Part shown: piece after piece, positions 43,828-53,863 of the stretch
Layout: every line of letters begins with the position of its first letter
Numbering within the stretch: the stretch's first letter is position 1
Assembly (NCBI GenBank): GCA_010015675.1
Contig: ML977000.1
Span: forward strand, 537,905 to 601,904
DNA from: Byssothecium circinans
Lineage: Eukaryota > Ascomycota > Dothideomycetes > Pleosporales > Massarinaceae
Direction of reading: 5' to 3'
DNA length: 64,000 nt
Notes under the pieces: generated by a model
The model's input: only the letters and a program-made list of their open reading frames with translations
Told to the model about the DNA's origin: nothing
The model's database searches: none
Program-made: the position numbers and the translations under genes

Positions 43828-45565
43828 ATGGATGTTGACTCCGATACCGAAGAGATGCTCTTTGATCTAGAAGAAACCGGAGAATACTATTCTGACGACA
43901 TGCTATTCGAAGGAGACGAAACGGCCTTTACTTCGACACCACTACCGGATACATCAAACGATGTCATGGTCAATCTCGTCGCCGGCATTGATGCGGGAGG
44001 TTATGGGATGGAGCTTGGTTCAGCGGTACCGGATAGGTACTGCTCAGCCTTAATCCACCCTGTCTCCTCTAATCTGTGAACAGATCATGGATAATCTCGC
44101 GTATAGAGGGCATGCTTGAGACGATTATCGACGGTCTACTCAATCCCAGTCAGCAGCTTTCCATCAGCTTGAAGTCTCGAGCAAACCTCAGCCGCCGGCA
44201 AGGCGAAGGTAGTGAGGAACCCAGCGCGATACCGCCGCCGAAGACGTCGACTGTAACTTTCCCCGGAAGCAATGCCCAGGAGGCATGGCGATTTATTAAG
44301 TCTTCTCAAGTTCCCGTTTCAAACCAAACTGACCGCCTTGCAGCCGTGTTTGTGCGCATCCTGGAACTGATACATGGTAGCCTCATCGAAGACACGATCA
44401 TGACGAAAAGGTGAGCACACAGATCGTCATCGAGTGAGATAATCTCTGACTCTTGTAGGGATATGTACTACCGGCACAAGGACCTGTTTATGAAGCAGTC
44501 TGTCGTTGATCGATATGTGGACGACCTTGCATGCACATTCGGGGTGTCGAGAACACTTCTGAACGTGGTTAGTCTTGAAAGTATGTCCAGTGTTTCTCAG
44601 CTCACTTTATGTTCAAGGCTGCGACTGCCAAAGGCCTCATCGCCGGCAATTTCCTCCTTCGGCGACAGGACGGAAGTGCCGTGGATGGGCTCAGTGAAAA
44701 AGAGGTCAGCACCCCAGGCCACTTTCAGCTAGGAGCTCACTTAGCGGCAGGGTATTCTGTTGCCCAAGATGGATCAGGAAGACTCGTTAGATCTGGCATC
44801 GGTCCGTTGGGTGCTTGTGATCGAAAAGGAGGTGAGCGTATCGTCTTGGCCATCACATCACCCTGCTGACCCACCCACAGGCAACGTTCCGCTCCCTGCT
44901 TAGCTCCGCACAGTGGGCAAGCCTTAGAGTACAGGGACTTGTACTCACTGTGTGTTGTACCTATCCTCTGTTGCTCTCGCAATCAGTAACATCTCTCCCA
45001 GGCCAAAGGATATCCCGACCTAGCTTCGAGAAGTTTTCTTCGACAAATTGCCGATGAGAATCCCCATATTCCCATGTTGGCTTTTGTCGACTTCGATCCC
45101 GATGGAATAGCAATCATGTCGACGTACAAGCATGGTTCTTACCGATTAGCCCACGAAGATGTCGCACAAAAGGATACACCCGGCTTGCATCTGCCTGAGC
45201 TACGATGGCTCGGTGTTCAGAGCCACCATCTCTACCGAGCACCGGTATGCGAGAGTAGTACACAAACGGCCGCGCTTGCAGATGCACAGGGTCTCATGAG
45301 ACTGACGGCGAGGGACCGCAGGAAAGCCCACCAAATGTTGGAATGGGACCTCTGTGCGGAGGGCGGTCTAGAGCCGGCGTGGAGGGCGGAGCTGCAGCGG
45401 ATGCTCATGCTAAATATCAAGGCGGAGATGCAGATATTGGACGAGCTGCCTGGAGGCCTGGTGTCGTGGTTGGGTAACGAGCTGGATGTGCTGCAAGGAT
45501 CAGCATGGACATCAAGATCAGCCGTTGCCACAATCGACTCAGATGATGAGATACTGTTTGCGTAG
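43828..45565 (+). CDS. SPO11: Meiotic double-strand-break protein Spo11 (Topo VI A family)
   Basis: Seven exons: 43828..44036, 44084..44410, 44459..44567, 44618..44704, 44751..44831, 44881..44949, 45002..45565; six introns of 46-52 bp, all GT-AG; 481 aa. Spo11 makes the programmed DNA breaks that start meiotic recombination. The 5Y-CAP domain contains RDMYYRHKDLF at residues about 179-189 (the second Tyr, 183, fits the catalytic position). Next is the helix-turn-helix-like VDDLACTFGVSRTLLNVV. The Toprim metal site follows: the Glu in VIEKEATF and the DFDPDG motif (FVDFDPDGIAIMSTYK). The LTAKGYPDLASRSFLRQI block is a family hallmark. The acidic N-terminus is longer than in yeast. High intron density for this window is typical of SPO11 genes. 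Confidence 0.95.
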
Positions 45566-46066
45566 CAGATAGATGAGGGTCCTCCATGTAATATGCATTG
45601 TATGAGGGTGGTGTGTATTTGCACCGCCCACACGTGAACAATTATTTGTGTGCAACCGATCTCACTATGCGTTTAGACATACGCACTGTGCTGCAAGCTC
45701 CCGTCTCAATCGAGACGACTGCACACCCTCTCGTGCGGAGTTATTCCGGAGGGTACAAGTGTTTCACAGTCTCGAGCCCATCTCCACAGGCGTCCAAGAT
45801 TGCATCACGACCCGGGCCAGCACCTCAGAGCCGCAACAGCGTGCGACCTAGGGACCAAGATGTCAAGGCCACAGACGGCTGTCCGTACAACAATTCTCCG
45901 ACGGCTGTGGCTGTGGTCGGACAACGGGCACGCGCTAGGACTGAAGTGTACGCATCGCGCCAACACATGCCGCTCCACAGCATCCCACGTCCACACGCAC
46001 ACGACTCTGCTCAATGTGCGTAGCGACCATGCATTGACCTGCAGTCCAATAACGCGAATTCCCACA
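45566..46066. other. Intergenic region
   Basis: About 500 bases between SPO11 and the next rightward gene. The frame of the next gene is open across part of it (from 45800), but the composition there is not protein-like. No other feature seen. Confidence 0.45.
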
Positions 46067-47599
46067 ATGCCCGACAGTGCGGGAGCCAGATTGCTTGAAA
46101 CACGCCCGCTGGAGCCCCCGTCGTCTTCCTCTTCTGTGCCCCTCCCACTCCCACTGCCACTGCCACTGCCAGAGAGCCATGCCAGCCAGGCCAGCCCTGC
46201 CGTCGCAGACTCGACGACGCCTGCCACGCTGCCTCTGCCTCCGACACTGACGCCTGCCACGACGACGCGACACTCCATCTCGTCGAAGGGCGTCCTGCTG
46301 TCGACGCTGTGGGGAGTCGACAGCCTGCCGCCACTCTATCCACCCGAGTCCTCACTGCCCGCCATCGTCACCCATGCACCATCGCCCAATGCACAAGAGC
46401 CGCCCTTGGACCTCACCGCCAGCGTTTCCAGTACGACGACCACGTTGACCAACACCCTGCCGCCTACACAATCCGCTGCCCTCCGCGCCCTCAATGCCCC
46501 GGCCTTCCAGTCCCACGCCTCCTCCACCATCACCAACAGCAAACCTGCAAAATCAACCTCCAGCCGGACGACGCTGTCGAGCCAGCCTGTTGTAGTCCGC
46601 ACGTACTCTGGCTCGCGCCACAACTCGCGGAACTCTTCCGGTCTGGGTTCGCCCCGCTATACGAACATGAACGGGCATGGAAGACACAACCCCTCTGCCT
46701 TATCGGCAGGACTGGCCAGCGGGAGCGGGAGGCTGCCTTCTATAGAAGAGTTCTCATTCTCGGCCATCCTAAGAGCAGTTGATCCAGAAATTCGAGATGC
46801 CATAGACGCCATCGCTGAGATCTGCGCGCGGAGCAGGATGAGCCTGGCAGACGAATATGATGCCCATCTGCCCCCGCAAGGCGAGATCACCGGCACGGGT
46901 CCGGGATGGGCGGCGGGCATGGGCTCCTTGGTCGGAAGAGGACGCATTTCACGGGTTGGTCAGGGATGGGCCGCTGCCGAAAATACGCTAACGGCCGTAC
47001 CTGAAGCGAGCAGCTCGAGCGAAAGATTGTCTGGCGATGGAAGGACTACAGCTGGGACCAGCAAGAAGAGGAGTCAGTCTGCATATGGGAGCTTGAAGAG
47101 TGTCATCAGCGGAGGCAGTGGGAAGAGGAGAGCTCTCGATGATGGAAGCGGGAGCGCAGAAGCTGGCCCGTCCACAAGAACAGAGGAGTCGAAGGCGCAA
47201 GGTCCGGCCTGGTCAGTCAATGCTTCTTCATCAGACCACCCCGCCATTACCATCGTGACATCACCGCAGGCGTCGAAGCAGCTCTCGCTCGACACTTCGT
47301 CCACCATCAAAGACATCCCAGAAGAGGCCGAGGGCACATCAGCTGCACGTCCGCAGACTGCAGTTCCACGGCAGCCAACTTCGCATCGACGAAACGCGTC
47401 GCTCATGAGCTTGCCTCCGATGCGAGCACGCTCTGGCACCCTCTCATCATTGACGTCTTGGCTGCCCTGGCCTCGACTGTCACACATGGATGCGCATTCG
47501 CAACAAGATCTCACAAAGGCAGAGTCTAGATTAAGAGAAATGCTCATGGCTCAGGAATCGAACATGGGCAAGGGAAAGGCGCCGGTAAGTGTAGCATGA
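46067..47599 (+). CDS. Ser/Thr/Pro-rich hypothetical protein, 510 aa
   Basis: ATG 46067 (MPDSAGARLLE) chosen because the upstream open frame is not protein-like. The first 250 residues are Ser/Thr/Pro-rich low complexity, with PLPLPLPLP-type runs and basic R/N/S stretches. One ordered segment stands out at about residues 220-265 (IEEFSFSAILRAVDPEIRDA, then IDAIAEICARSRMSLADEYD), which may be the conserved core. The C-terminal part has a helix (HSQQDLTKAESRLREMLMAQ). The frame ends with a TAG inside a GTAAGTGTAG sequence; if this GTAAGT is a real donor, splicing 47585..47697 to AG at 47697 would add a last exon 47698..47793 (AKKVQKENVLIDG...), giving 537 aa. No family recognised. Confidence 0.65.
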   Translation: MPDSAGARLLETRPLEPPSSSSSVPLPLPLPLPLPESHASQASPAVADSTTPATLPLPPTLTPATTTRHSISSKGVLLSTLWGVDSLPPLYPPESSLPAIVTHAPSPNAQEPPLDLTASVSSTTTTLTNTLPPTQSAALRALNAPAFQSHASSTITNSKPAKSTSSRTTLSSQPVVVRTYSGSRHNSRNSSGLGSPRYTNMNGHGRHNPSALSAGLASGSGRLPSIEEFSFSAILRAVDPEIRDAIDAIAEICARSRMSLADEYDAHLPPQGEITGTGPGWAAGMGSLVGRGRISRVGQGWAAAENTLTAVPEASSSSERLSGDGRTTAGTSKKRSQSAYGSLKSVISGGSGKRRALDDGSGSAEAGPSTRTEESKAQGPAWSVNASSSDHPAITIVTSPQASKQLSLDTSSTIKDIPEEAEGTSAARPQTAVPRQPTSHRRNASLMSLPPMRARSGTLSSLTSWLPWPRLSHMDAHSQQDLTKAESRLREMLMAQESNMGKGKAPVSVA

Positions 47600-48021
47600 A
47601 GCCGGATCTCCCCTACATCCTGCTGGCTTCGGCTCGGCTCAAAGATGTTGTATGAACAGGGTGATTTACGACTGATTGTTTCGATATACCCAAAAAGGCT
47701 AAAAAGGTACAAAAGGAGAACGTCCTCATTGACGGTGCGCTTGGTGGTGGTTTTCTACCCGTTCTTAACGTGTCACGACTTATGATAATTTGACGACTTA
47801 TGGATTATGAAGCAATATATGGTGTTCATTACAATGCCGCTCAAGCGACAGTCATCTTCTATGTCTACTTTCATCGCATGATGATACTCTCATCAATATT
47901 CCCGGCTTCCAACATTGGTGACACCTGCATTAACAGGGTTGTTGCGGCACAGCAATACCCTCACCACCTTTCTACAACCCCTTCTACGTATCCAAGACGG
48001 GAACAAGTAGTAAACGACATC
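47600..48021. other. Intergenic region, possible terminal exon of the preceding gene
   Basis: About 420 bases. 47698-47793 is a 32-codon frame in phase with a possible splice from 47584. The remainder has the promoter of the F-box gene at 48022. No other feature seen. Confidence 0.4.
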
Positions 48022-49098
48022 ATGCCCACATCATCAGCCACCCAGACATTAACCACACCCGAGCTCCTCGAACTGATTCTCACACACCTTCCCCTCCGCT
48101 CGATCCTCACCACCGTCCAGCGAGTCTGCAAAGCATGGCACACACTCATCCAAACCTCCCCAACCCTCCAAACAAAACTCTATTTCCGCGCCTCCCTTGC
48201 ACCCTCGAATCCCCCCGATCCCCCCAACCCGTTCACCCCAAGCCCACCCTTCACTCTAAACCCGCTCATCACCTCCTCATTTCCCTTCCTCCTAACGCCG
48301 AACCGCGTCCTCACTGGGTCCGAGCGCGAGGCCTGGCGGCAGAATCTCAATGGTGGCGCGCCTACGATGTGGGACACCAACGGCCAAGGTGCGCTAGACA
48401 AGTGCATGAAAATGTTTCTATGCTCGGAGTGGGCATTACCCGGGCGAGCGGAGCGATGGAAGAGGAAAGAGGCTAGTTGGAGGAAGATGTATGTTTCGCA
48501 GCCCGCGGTCCGTCGGGTGGTGGTACGGGAATCGAGGGATGGGACGGCGTGGGCGGTTAGGGAGGTGGTTTTGCGGTTTGGGGGTGCAAGGGGGACATGG
48601 GACGGTGAGGGGGTGAGAAGAGGGTGGATTGTGCAGAATGGTAAGGCACTCGATATGGAGAAGGAAGAAGGCTTGAAAATGGGTCCGCTGTATGATTACC
48701 TCTACACCTCGCACTGTACAGGCGACATTCCGGGCCGCTGCGATATCATTTTCCTGCCTAAATGGCCTATCGACTGGACTGAAAGTCTGGCCAATGATCA
48801 CTCTCAACCAGCTGGTGTTGATCTCGAGGACTTCTCGAAGCTGCGCGACGACGAGCTCGATGAGCGGCATAAAGATAGCGCTTGGAGGGAAAACGGGTAT
48901 AGTCAAGGCGTGACTTTGTTTCTGAGTTTGGGGACACGTACTTGGGGAGAGGATGAGGAGGAGAAATACGAAACGTATGAGCAGTTCCGGAGCGACGCGT
49001 TGGGGAAGAAGCGGGTGAGTGCGGGTGGTAAGGGGAGAGAAGAGGATGAGCAGGTTTTTGTGGCCTCGGATGTGTTGAGGTTTAAGATGCGGGATTGA
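48022..49098 (+). CDS. F-box domain protein, 358 aa
   Basis: Start set at ATG 48022 (MPTSSATQTLTTPELL); the open frame extends upstream but the extra residues have no coding character. A true F-box lies at residues about 12-50: TTPELLELILTHLPLRSILT, then VQRVCKAWHTLIQTSPTLQTKLYF, matching the L-P...L...V...W...I pattern that binds Skp1. The rest is rich in Trp and Arg with mixed structure, including WRKMYVSQPAVRRVVVRES and YDYLYTSHCTGDIPGRCDI, as in other fungal F-box proteins of about 350-400 residues. It probably recruits an unknown substrate to an SCF ubiquitin ligase. Confidence 0.85.
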   Translation: MPTSSATQTLTTPELLELILTHLPLRSILTTVQRVCKAWHTLIQTSPTLQTKLYFRASLAPSNPPDPPNPFTPSPPFTLNPLITSSFPFLLTPNRVLTGSEREAWRQNLNGGAPTMWDTNGQGALDKCMKMFLCSEWALPGRAERWKRKEASWRKMYVSQPAVRRVVVRESRDGTAWAVREVVLRFGGARGTWDGEGVRRGWIVQNGKALDMEKEEGLKMGPLYDYLYTSHCTGDIPGRCDIIFLPKWPIDWTESLANDHSQPAGVDLEDFSKLRDDELDERHKDSAWRENGYSQGVTLFLSLGTRTWGEDEEEKYETYEQFRSDALGKKRVSAGGKGREEDEQVFVASDVLRFKMRD

Positions 49099-49269
49099 TG
49101 TTGTGTAGGGGCACGCCTATTTCCAAAATTCCCCTCAGTTTCAATGTTAAACAACGTCATGGTCTCGGGTCACTACACAACTTCTCTAATTTCCCACTCG
49201 AACGCTTCTCCCAGCCTAATCACCTTATAAAAGCCCCCATGGGGTCACATCGAATGCTCGCGCCGGAGT

Positions 49270-50435
49270 TTATAGTGAGGAGGATCGATGGTCCACTTCC
49301 ACTCTGCGTCCCGCCACCGCAATAGCGGGCTCACTCCCAGTTTCCCCAAAATCGCCGTCGTGTTCAGAAAATGCCCGTCGTAGATGTTCTCCGCTGTTTC
49401 TCCACTTAACCATGACTTCATCGTACTCCCCGAAGTGCTTGTGTTCTCCTACTTTCCACGCAACTGCAGTCTCTCTGAGCCACAGTTCCTCCAGCCTCTC
49501 AATTGCCCCAAATGCCACAGAAGCCGCTCCACCCTGTTTAGAACGCACTATCCTACTCTCTTGCGTATATATTTTCTCCTCATCCGCTCTTTTAAACACT
49601 TTGCCATACCCCAAGACTGTCAGTCCGAGCCGGAGATCACGCACATCATGCAATGCAAGAACCCTAAGCTTCTCGAAAGCCATGCCGATTGACTGGGTCA
49701 TTCCAGGAACATCAACAGGGTAGCCGTGGTATCGTGCAGACAGAGGTGTTCCAGCCAAGGAAATACGAGGCCCAGGTGCTCAATATCCGCGTCTGTCCAC
49801 GACGATGTTGCTTCGAAATGCGTGATGTTAGGTGCGGATCTGGCAACGTCCCTGAGACCGAGCTGGGACAGTTGAATCGTGCCTCCGCCCGTGTTGTAGA
49901 TGGCTACATTACGCAGTTGACGGCAGTGATGGAGGAGAGACACTAATCGATATTCTACGAGAATTGTTGTAACACACTCGAATTGAAGTCGAGGGGGCGT
50001 ATTGACGCCGAACTCGAAGGACATGATGTATGGATTCGGCACCTCAATCTGCAGACGTCGAAGGCCCGTGAGATGTCTGAAGAATGCAATTAGTTCGTTG
50101 GGTGAAGTGTAGTCGTGGTCCCGGAAACGTCCGTAGAGATCTAGGCGTAGCGATATGATTCTTTCATGGACAGTGACGTCAACGAAGAGACCGTCGATGG
50201 CTCGACGGGCTTTCTTCCAGTCGGCTGAGGGATCATCGCCATCTTTCGTCTTCGTGAGTACAACTGATCTCAATAGAATGGGTTTGAGAAGGCCACGGAA
50301 ACGGCGGTTGACCAGAGATAGGTTCTTGAGAAATGTGGGGGGTCTACGACAGTCCTGCCAGTCATAAGAAAGAGGTGAGGTAAGGTGTTTGATGATCTCC
50401 AAGAGAACGTCATCGTTGAGATCGCTCAGTCCCAT
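49270..50435 (-). CDS. F-box/LRR-like protein, 363 aa (intron or frameshift)
   Basis: ATG at 50435 (MGLSDLNDDVLLEIIKHL), followed by the F-box-like PPTFLKNLSLVNRRFRGLLK and leucine-rich units (LRRLQIEVPNPYIM; LRNVAIYNTGGGTI; ITHFEATSSWTDADI). The first frame ends at a TGA near 49699; the protein plainly goes on in another frame (MAFEKLRVLALHDVRDLRLG). I join complement(49270..49692, 49767..50435) across a 74-bp GTATTT...CCCAG intron that keeps the phase. The removed bases encode LRR-like residues in the first frame (FPWLEHLCLHD), so a single-base frameshift, biological or a sequencing error, is the alternative. Fungal F-box/LRR proteins are presumed SCF adaptors. Confidence 0.65.
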
Positions 50436-51365
50436 ACTGAGGGTCGGTCTAGGAGCGTGGAAAAGCCAGCAGCAGCGTAATCGTAGCGATACCGAGACCG
50501 CTACTAGCATATTTCTGGAACTCGATCTGGGAGGCGAAAGAAGGAATAGCGAGTTGCCTGAAGGTGCAGGCGAGGGTTGGGTAACATAGTGTCTGACGAA
50601 GATTGAGATTTCGGGACCAATCAATTGATCCAACATTCTAAGCTTCAAAGTGTCACCACCCTCGCAGTCTGTTGGAGGGACTGGACAGATGAAAAGACCT
50701 TGACTTGGGAACAAGTGATGGAATGGAACAGAAAAACTGTCCGCGTCGTCCAATATGGAAACGACGACGGGCGTATGAGCACGCCTTCCATGCATCCCGC
50801 GTTTACATGATCCAAAGCTGCCATTTCCTTCTTGTATTCCCTCACCATCGTCACCAAAAATGTCACTTTCTACACTCCTCTATCTTCCGAACGTTAGCTT
50901 GATGCAAGGTATCGAGTCTTTGAACGCAAACCGCGGTTCTCGCGGATGAGATTGAGGTAGCTAGAGGACAAGAGACATGATTATAGAAAGAGATTTGATA
51001 TCGACAATGGAAGGTACTGTACATACAGTCAGGTATCAAAGGTGGACCAGCGCTTGCCACATAGTAAAATGTTTACAGATCCAAGAGCAGCCACGATCAC
51101 ATCAGCATCCAAAATCGACAGAACGAAACGAGAGCGACAAACAGCGACTTGTGGGCGCAACTTCCTCGACGTTCTCCGCGTTGGATGAAGTCTTAACATC
51201 TTTTCATAGCATCACACTCCACAACACTCCACTCTCGTCCATGTCTATCGTTCGCCAAACATCTCCAAAACATCATCGTTACCGGTTTCTCCATACAACC
51301 ACGACTATATCGCTACTAACCAGACCATTCGTACCTAGACAACACAATCGTCAACACCAGCAACA
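50436..51365. promoter_or_regulatory. Divergent promoter region, F-box / Pmp3-like
   Basis: 930 bases between ATGs pointing apart. The minus-strand frame of the F-box gene remains open to 50795 but is not protein-like. On the right side the 180 bases before 51366 are rich in CAACA and ACCA tracts, a common long leader for strongly expressed fungal genes. No named motif can be supported. Confidence 0.45.
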
Positions 51366-52088
51366 ATGCCTCGCGATTATCCCCTGGAATTCAACGACTA
51401 CTTCAGAGCCACCGTCACCTTTTTCTGTACGCCCAACCATCTTTCCTCTCCATATCCGTACCCACCGGGCCGAAAACGATCAGAACTTTGACAAAGTCCA
51501 CAGGTCCACCCCTCGGAATAATGAGTCTCTGCGGATGCAACATGGATTTTCTCATCAACACCCTCCTTACGCTTTTCGGGCAAGTCTTGTCTTCACTTCC
51601 CCCCTTCCATGCACATGACTCTCTTCCCCTCCTACCACTAACACCCACTCCACAGCATCCTCCCCGGCTGGCTCCACGCCTTCTACATCCTCGACACCTA
51701 CTTCAAGCGCCGCCAGAACATCCGCACCCTCAACCACAACAAGAACCTGCGACCTGCCCGCGGGATCTACAGCATGAGGGTGCAACGCGGCCACAACCGG
51801 CGCGTCATCACCGCCCCCCTATCCGGCGTGGGCGTCGCCGCAGGGGGCGCGAACGCGGGGAATCCACGGGGTGCAGATGCACGAGGCGCGGGGAACCCGG
51901 GACCGGTGGATGTCGGGGGCGTAGGAGACGTGGGAGATGTCCAAGATGTAGACGAGGGAGGCTCAAGACGCTACGCCAACGGGGGCGGTCGAAGCCATCA
52001 AGACCCGCAAAGCCCGCAGTCCCCTCAGACCCCGAAGACGCCGAAGTCGCCCTCGATCCTCCCCCTGGGGAATTCCCTCCCGATATAG
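51366..52088 (+). CDS. Pmp3/UPF0057-type small membrane protein with long tail
   Basis: Three exons: 51366..51426, 51504..51579, 51656..52088; 189 aa. The first 65 residues form the Pmp3 fold: VTFFCPPLGIMSLCGC (helix 1), then MDFLINTLLTLFG and ILPGWLHAFYILDTYF (helix 2). In yeast and plants such proteolipids sit in the plasma membrane and affect membrane potential and salt tolerance; longer fungal versions (Sna3/Sna4-like) are vacuolar or endosomal. Intron 2 has a GC donor (GG/GCAAGT) and CAG acceptor; it is the only splice that keeps the fold. The tail is basic, then Gly/Asp-rich with VGDVGDVQDVDEGG, then SP/TP-rich, ending at TAG 52086-52088. The same frame continues open for 128 codons after the TAG, to 52475. 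Confidence 0.8.
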
Positions 52089-52475
52089 GAATCCATGAGT
52101 GGACGCCACGGCGCTGGCGCGGGGGGAAACAGTGTCAATACCCGCGATGAAGTCATTGAGCTTGTGCCGGTGCGTGGGCCCGCGACACCGTCTACAGATC
52201 AGGCCGGGAGTGCGACTGAGGGTCGACCTTCTGGAACCTCGGGCGAGACGGAAAATGACTGCGAGGATGTGCCTGGGGCTGAGCATTTGGGAACCTCGAC
52301 TGTGATGGTGATTCGCTCTCCCACCGTTGGACAGCTACCGCCGCTACGTGCGCGGGTCCGGCCCGATGAGACGATGGCGGAGATGAACGAGCGGGTGCTC
52401 CAGAAGTATGGGCCGATTAAGGGTGTGGACGGTGCTGGTAATGGGGAGGGTAAGGGGGGAGGTACGGGGGGTTAG
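52089..52475 (+). other. In-frame open extension after the Pmp3-like stop
   Basis: 128 sense codons in the same frame follow the TAG and end at TAG/TGA-free distance up to the stop at 52473-52475. The product would be Gly/Glu/Pro-rich and includes ordered-looking DEVIELVPVRGPATP and RPDETMAEMNERVLQKYGPI. It contains its own ATG at 52095. Readings, in my order of preference: the stop lies in an intron whose acceptor is ATATAG (52083-52088); a premature stop in this strain; stop readthrough; a separate small gene. Confidence 0.5.
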
Positions 52476-52885
52476 AGCGTGTGTGGTTAATGGATAGGAT
52501 AGGGTTGGATTCCAATTTATACTCATGGTTGGTTCATTGAGCATTTATTTTCTTGCGTGTGATCTTATGTTGACGCCTGGCAACGGGTTATAGGGTTTGG
52601 TGCTCGGTGGAAGGGCAGCTAGATAGTCGTCGCTGCTTTGTCGGGTCCGTCTCGGGGTGTGCAGATTGAAGATTGGCATTGTTGTAAAGCTGCGATGAAG
52701 AGAACGAAAACCCATGGTGTGGTTCTTGAATAAATGCATGAGAATCCATACAGAGGTAGATCCTTGAAGTAATGTTGGACAAGTCACCTCCACACGTGTT
52801 ATACAGTATCTTACCAAAACACCCATCATACACCAACCCCTATAATACAACCGTCCCCTCCACTCAATATGCGTCACCCCGGCAT
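52476..52885. other. Convergent intergenic region
   Basis: About 410 bases between convergent genes. No coding frame supported, no repeat seen. Confidence 0.45.
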
Positions 52886-53863
52886 CTACCTCTTCTTCCC
52901 CCGCCCCACCTTCTTCTTCCCCCCCGCCATAGCCAGCGCTTTCGCCTTCGCCTTCGCAGCCGGCGACTTGGCCTCCTCCCCAACCGCCCCCAGCGCCGCC
53001 TTCTGCCTCAAATACATCCTAACCACGTTCTCCACGCTGCCCCTATCATGCTTCACCTTCCTCATATACGTCAACCGCGCCCTCCTCGCTCTCTTAGCCG
53101 CGCGCTGCACCACCTCAATCCCCTCTACCACGGGCGAGTAAACCTTGTACCACATCTCGACGCCAACGCGAGTTAATTGGCCACGCAGGAGAATCGCAGT
53201 GTCGACGCCGCGGCGCCGGATGTTGATGCAGACACCGGCGAACGGGTCGCCGGTGCGCAGCCGCACGAGCAGGATGTCGCCAACACGGGCGCATTCGGGG
53301 TTCTGGCGGTCGAAGAGGCGGGTTCGCGAGGACGTGGGGTCGAGGAGGGCGAGTTGCGAGGAAGTGACAGCGGCGACGGGATCGTGGCAGGTTTTTTTGA
53401 TGGGGGTGGTTCGGTTGAGTTTGGTGGTGTTGTGGTGTTCTGCGGAGAGGGTCAATCAATCAATTTATACAAGTATCCTTCAATTGGCTTTGAGTAAGTC
53501 AACCTCGCACTCTCAATCCGTCCCCCAAGGGAGTGTAGAGAGAAACAGAGAGAGGGTTCACATACCCATCAACCTCGCCCTGAAAAATTCCGCGGGATTC
53601 TGCCACACCTTCTCTTCCCCCCCTCGAGTAATAATCCTAGGCTTATACTCGGGCGACTTGTGCATCTTGACCTTCGCCTCGCCGTCCTCGGCGTAAAGGT
53701 GCGGGTAGAGTCTCCTGTGCATTTCCTCGGCTAGTCCTTTTGCGTTCTGGCTGCCCTGGCTCTGTCTCCATTTGATCACCGGTTTCTTCGGCGCTGTGGT
53801 TTTCAAAAAGGCGGCGCTGGCGCGCGGTGCACCTGTCCGCGAGGATGCTAGTGCTGTGGACAT
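52886..53863 (-). CDS. IMG1: Mitochondrial large ribosomal subunit protein bL19m
   Basis: Two exons: complement(52886..53439, 53566..53863), intron 126 bp; 283 aa. The intron restores the frame (ARLM-EHHNTTKL). The N-terminus has a matrix-targeting character (MSTALASSRTGAPRASAAFL). The L19 domain in exon 2 shows CARVGDILLVRLRTGDPFAG, CINIRRRGVDTAILLRGQLT, VGVEMWYKVYSPVVEGIEVV and RRARLTYMRKVKHDRGSVEN, matching the beta-barrel and helical end of bacterial L19 and yeast Img1. The N-terminal extension (RRLYPHLYAEDGEAKVKMHK) is usual for fungal bL19m. The C-terminus has an extra Ala/Lys/Gly-rich basic tail of about 40 residues. This is the second mitoribosomal gene in the window. Confidence 0.92.
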
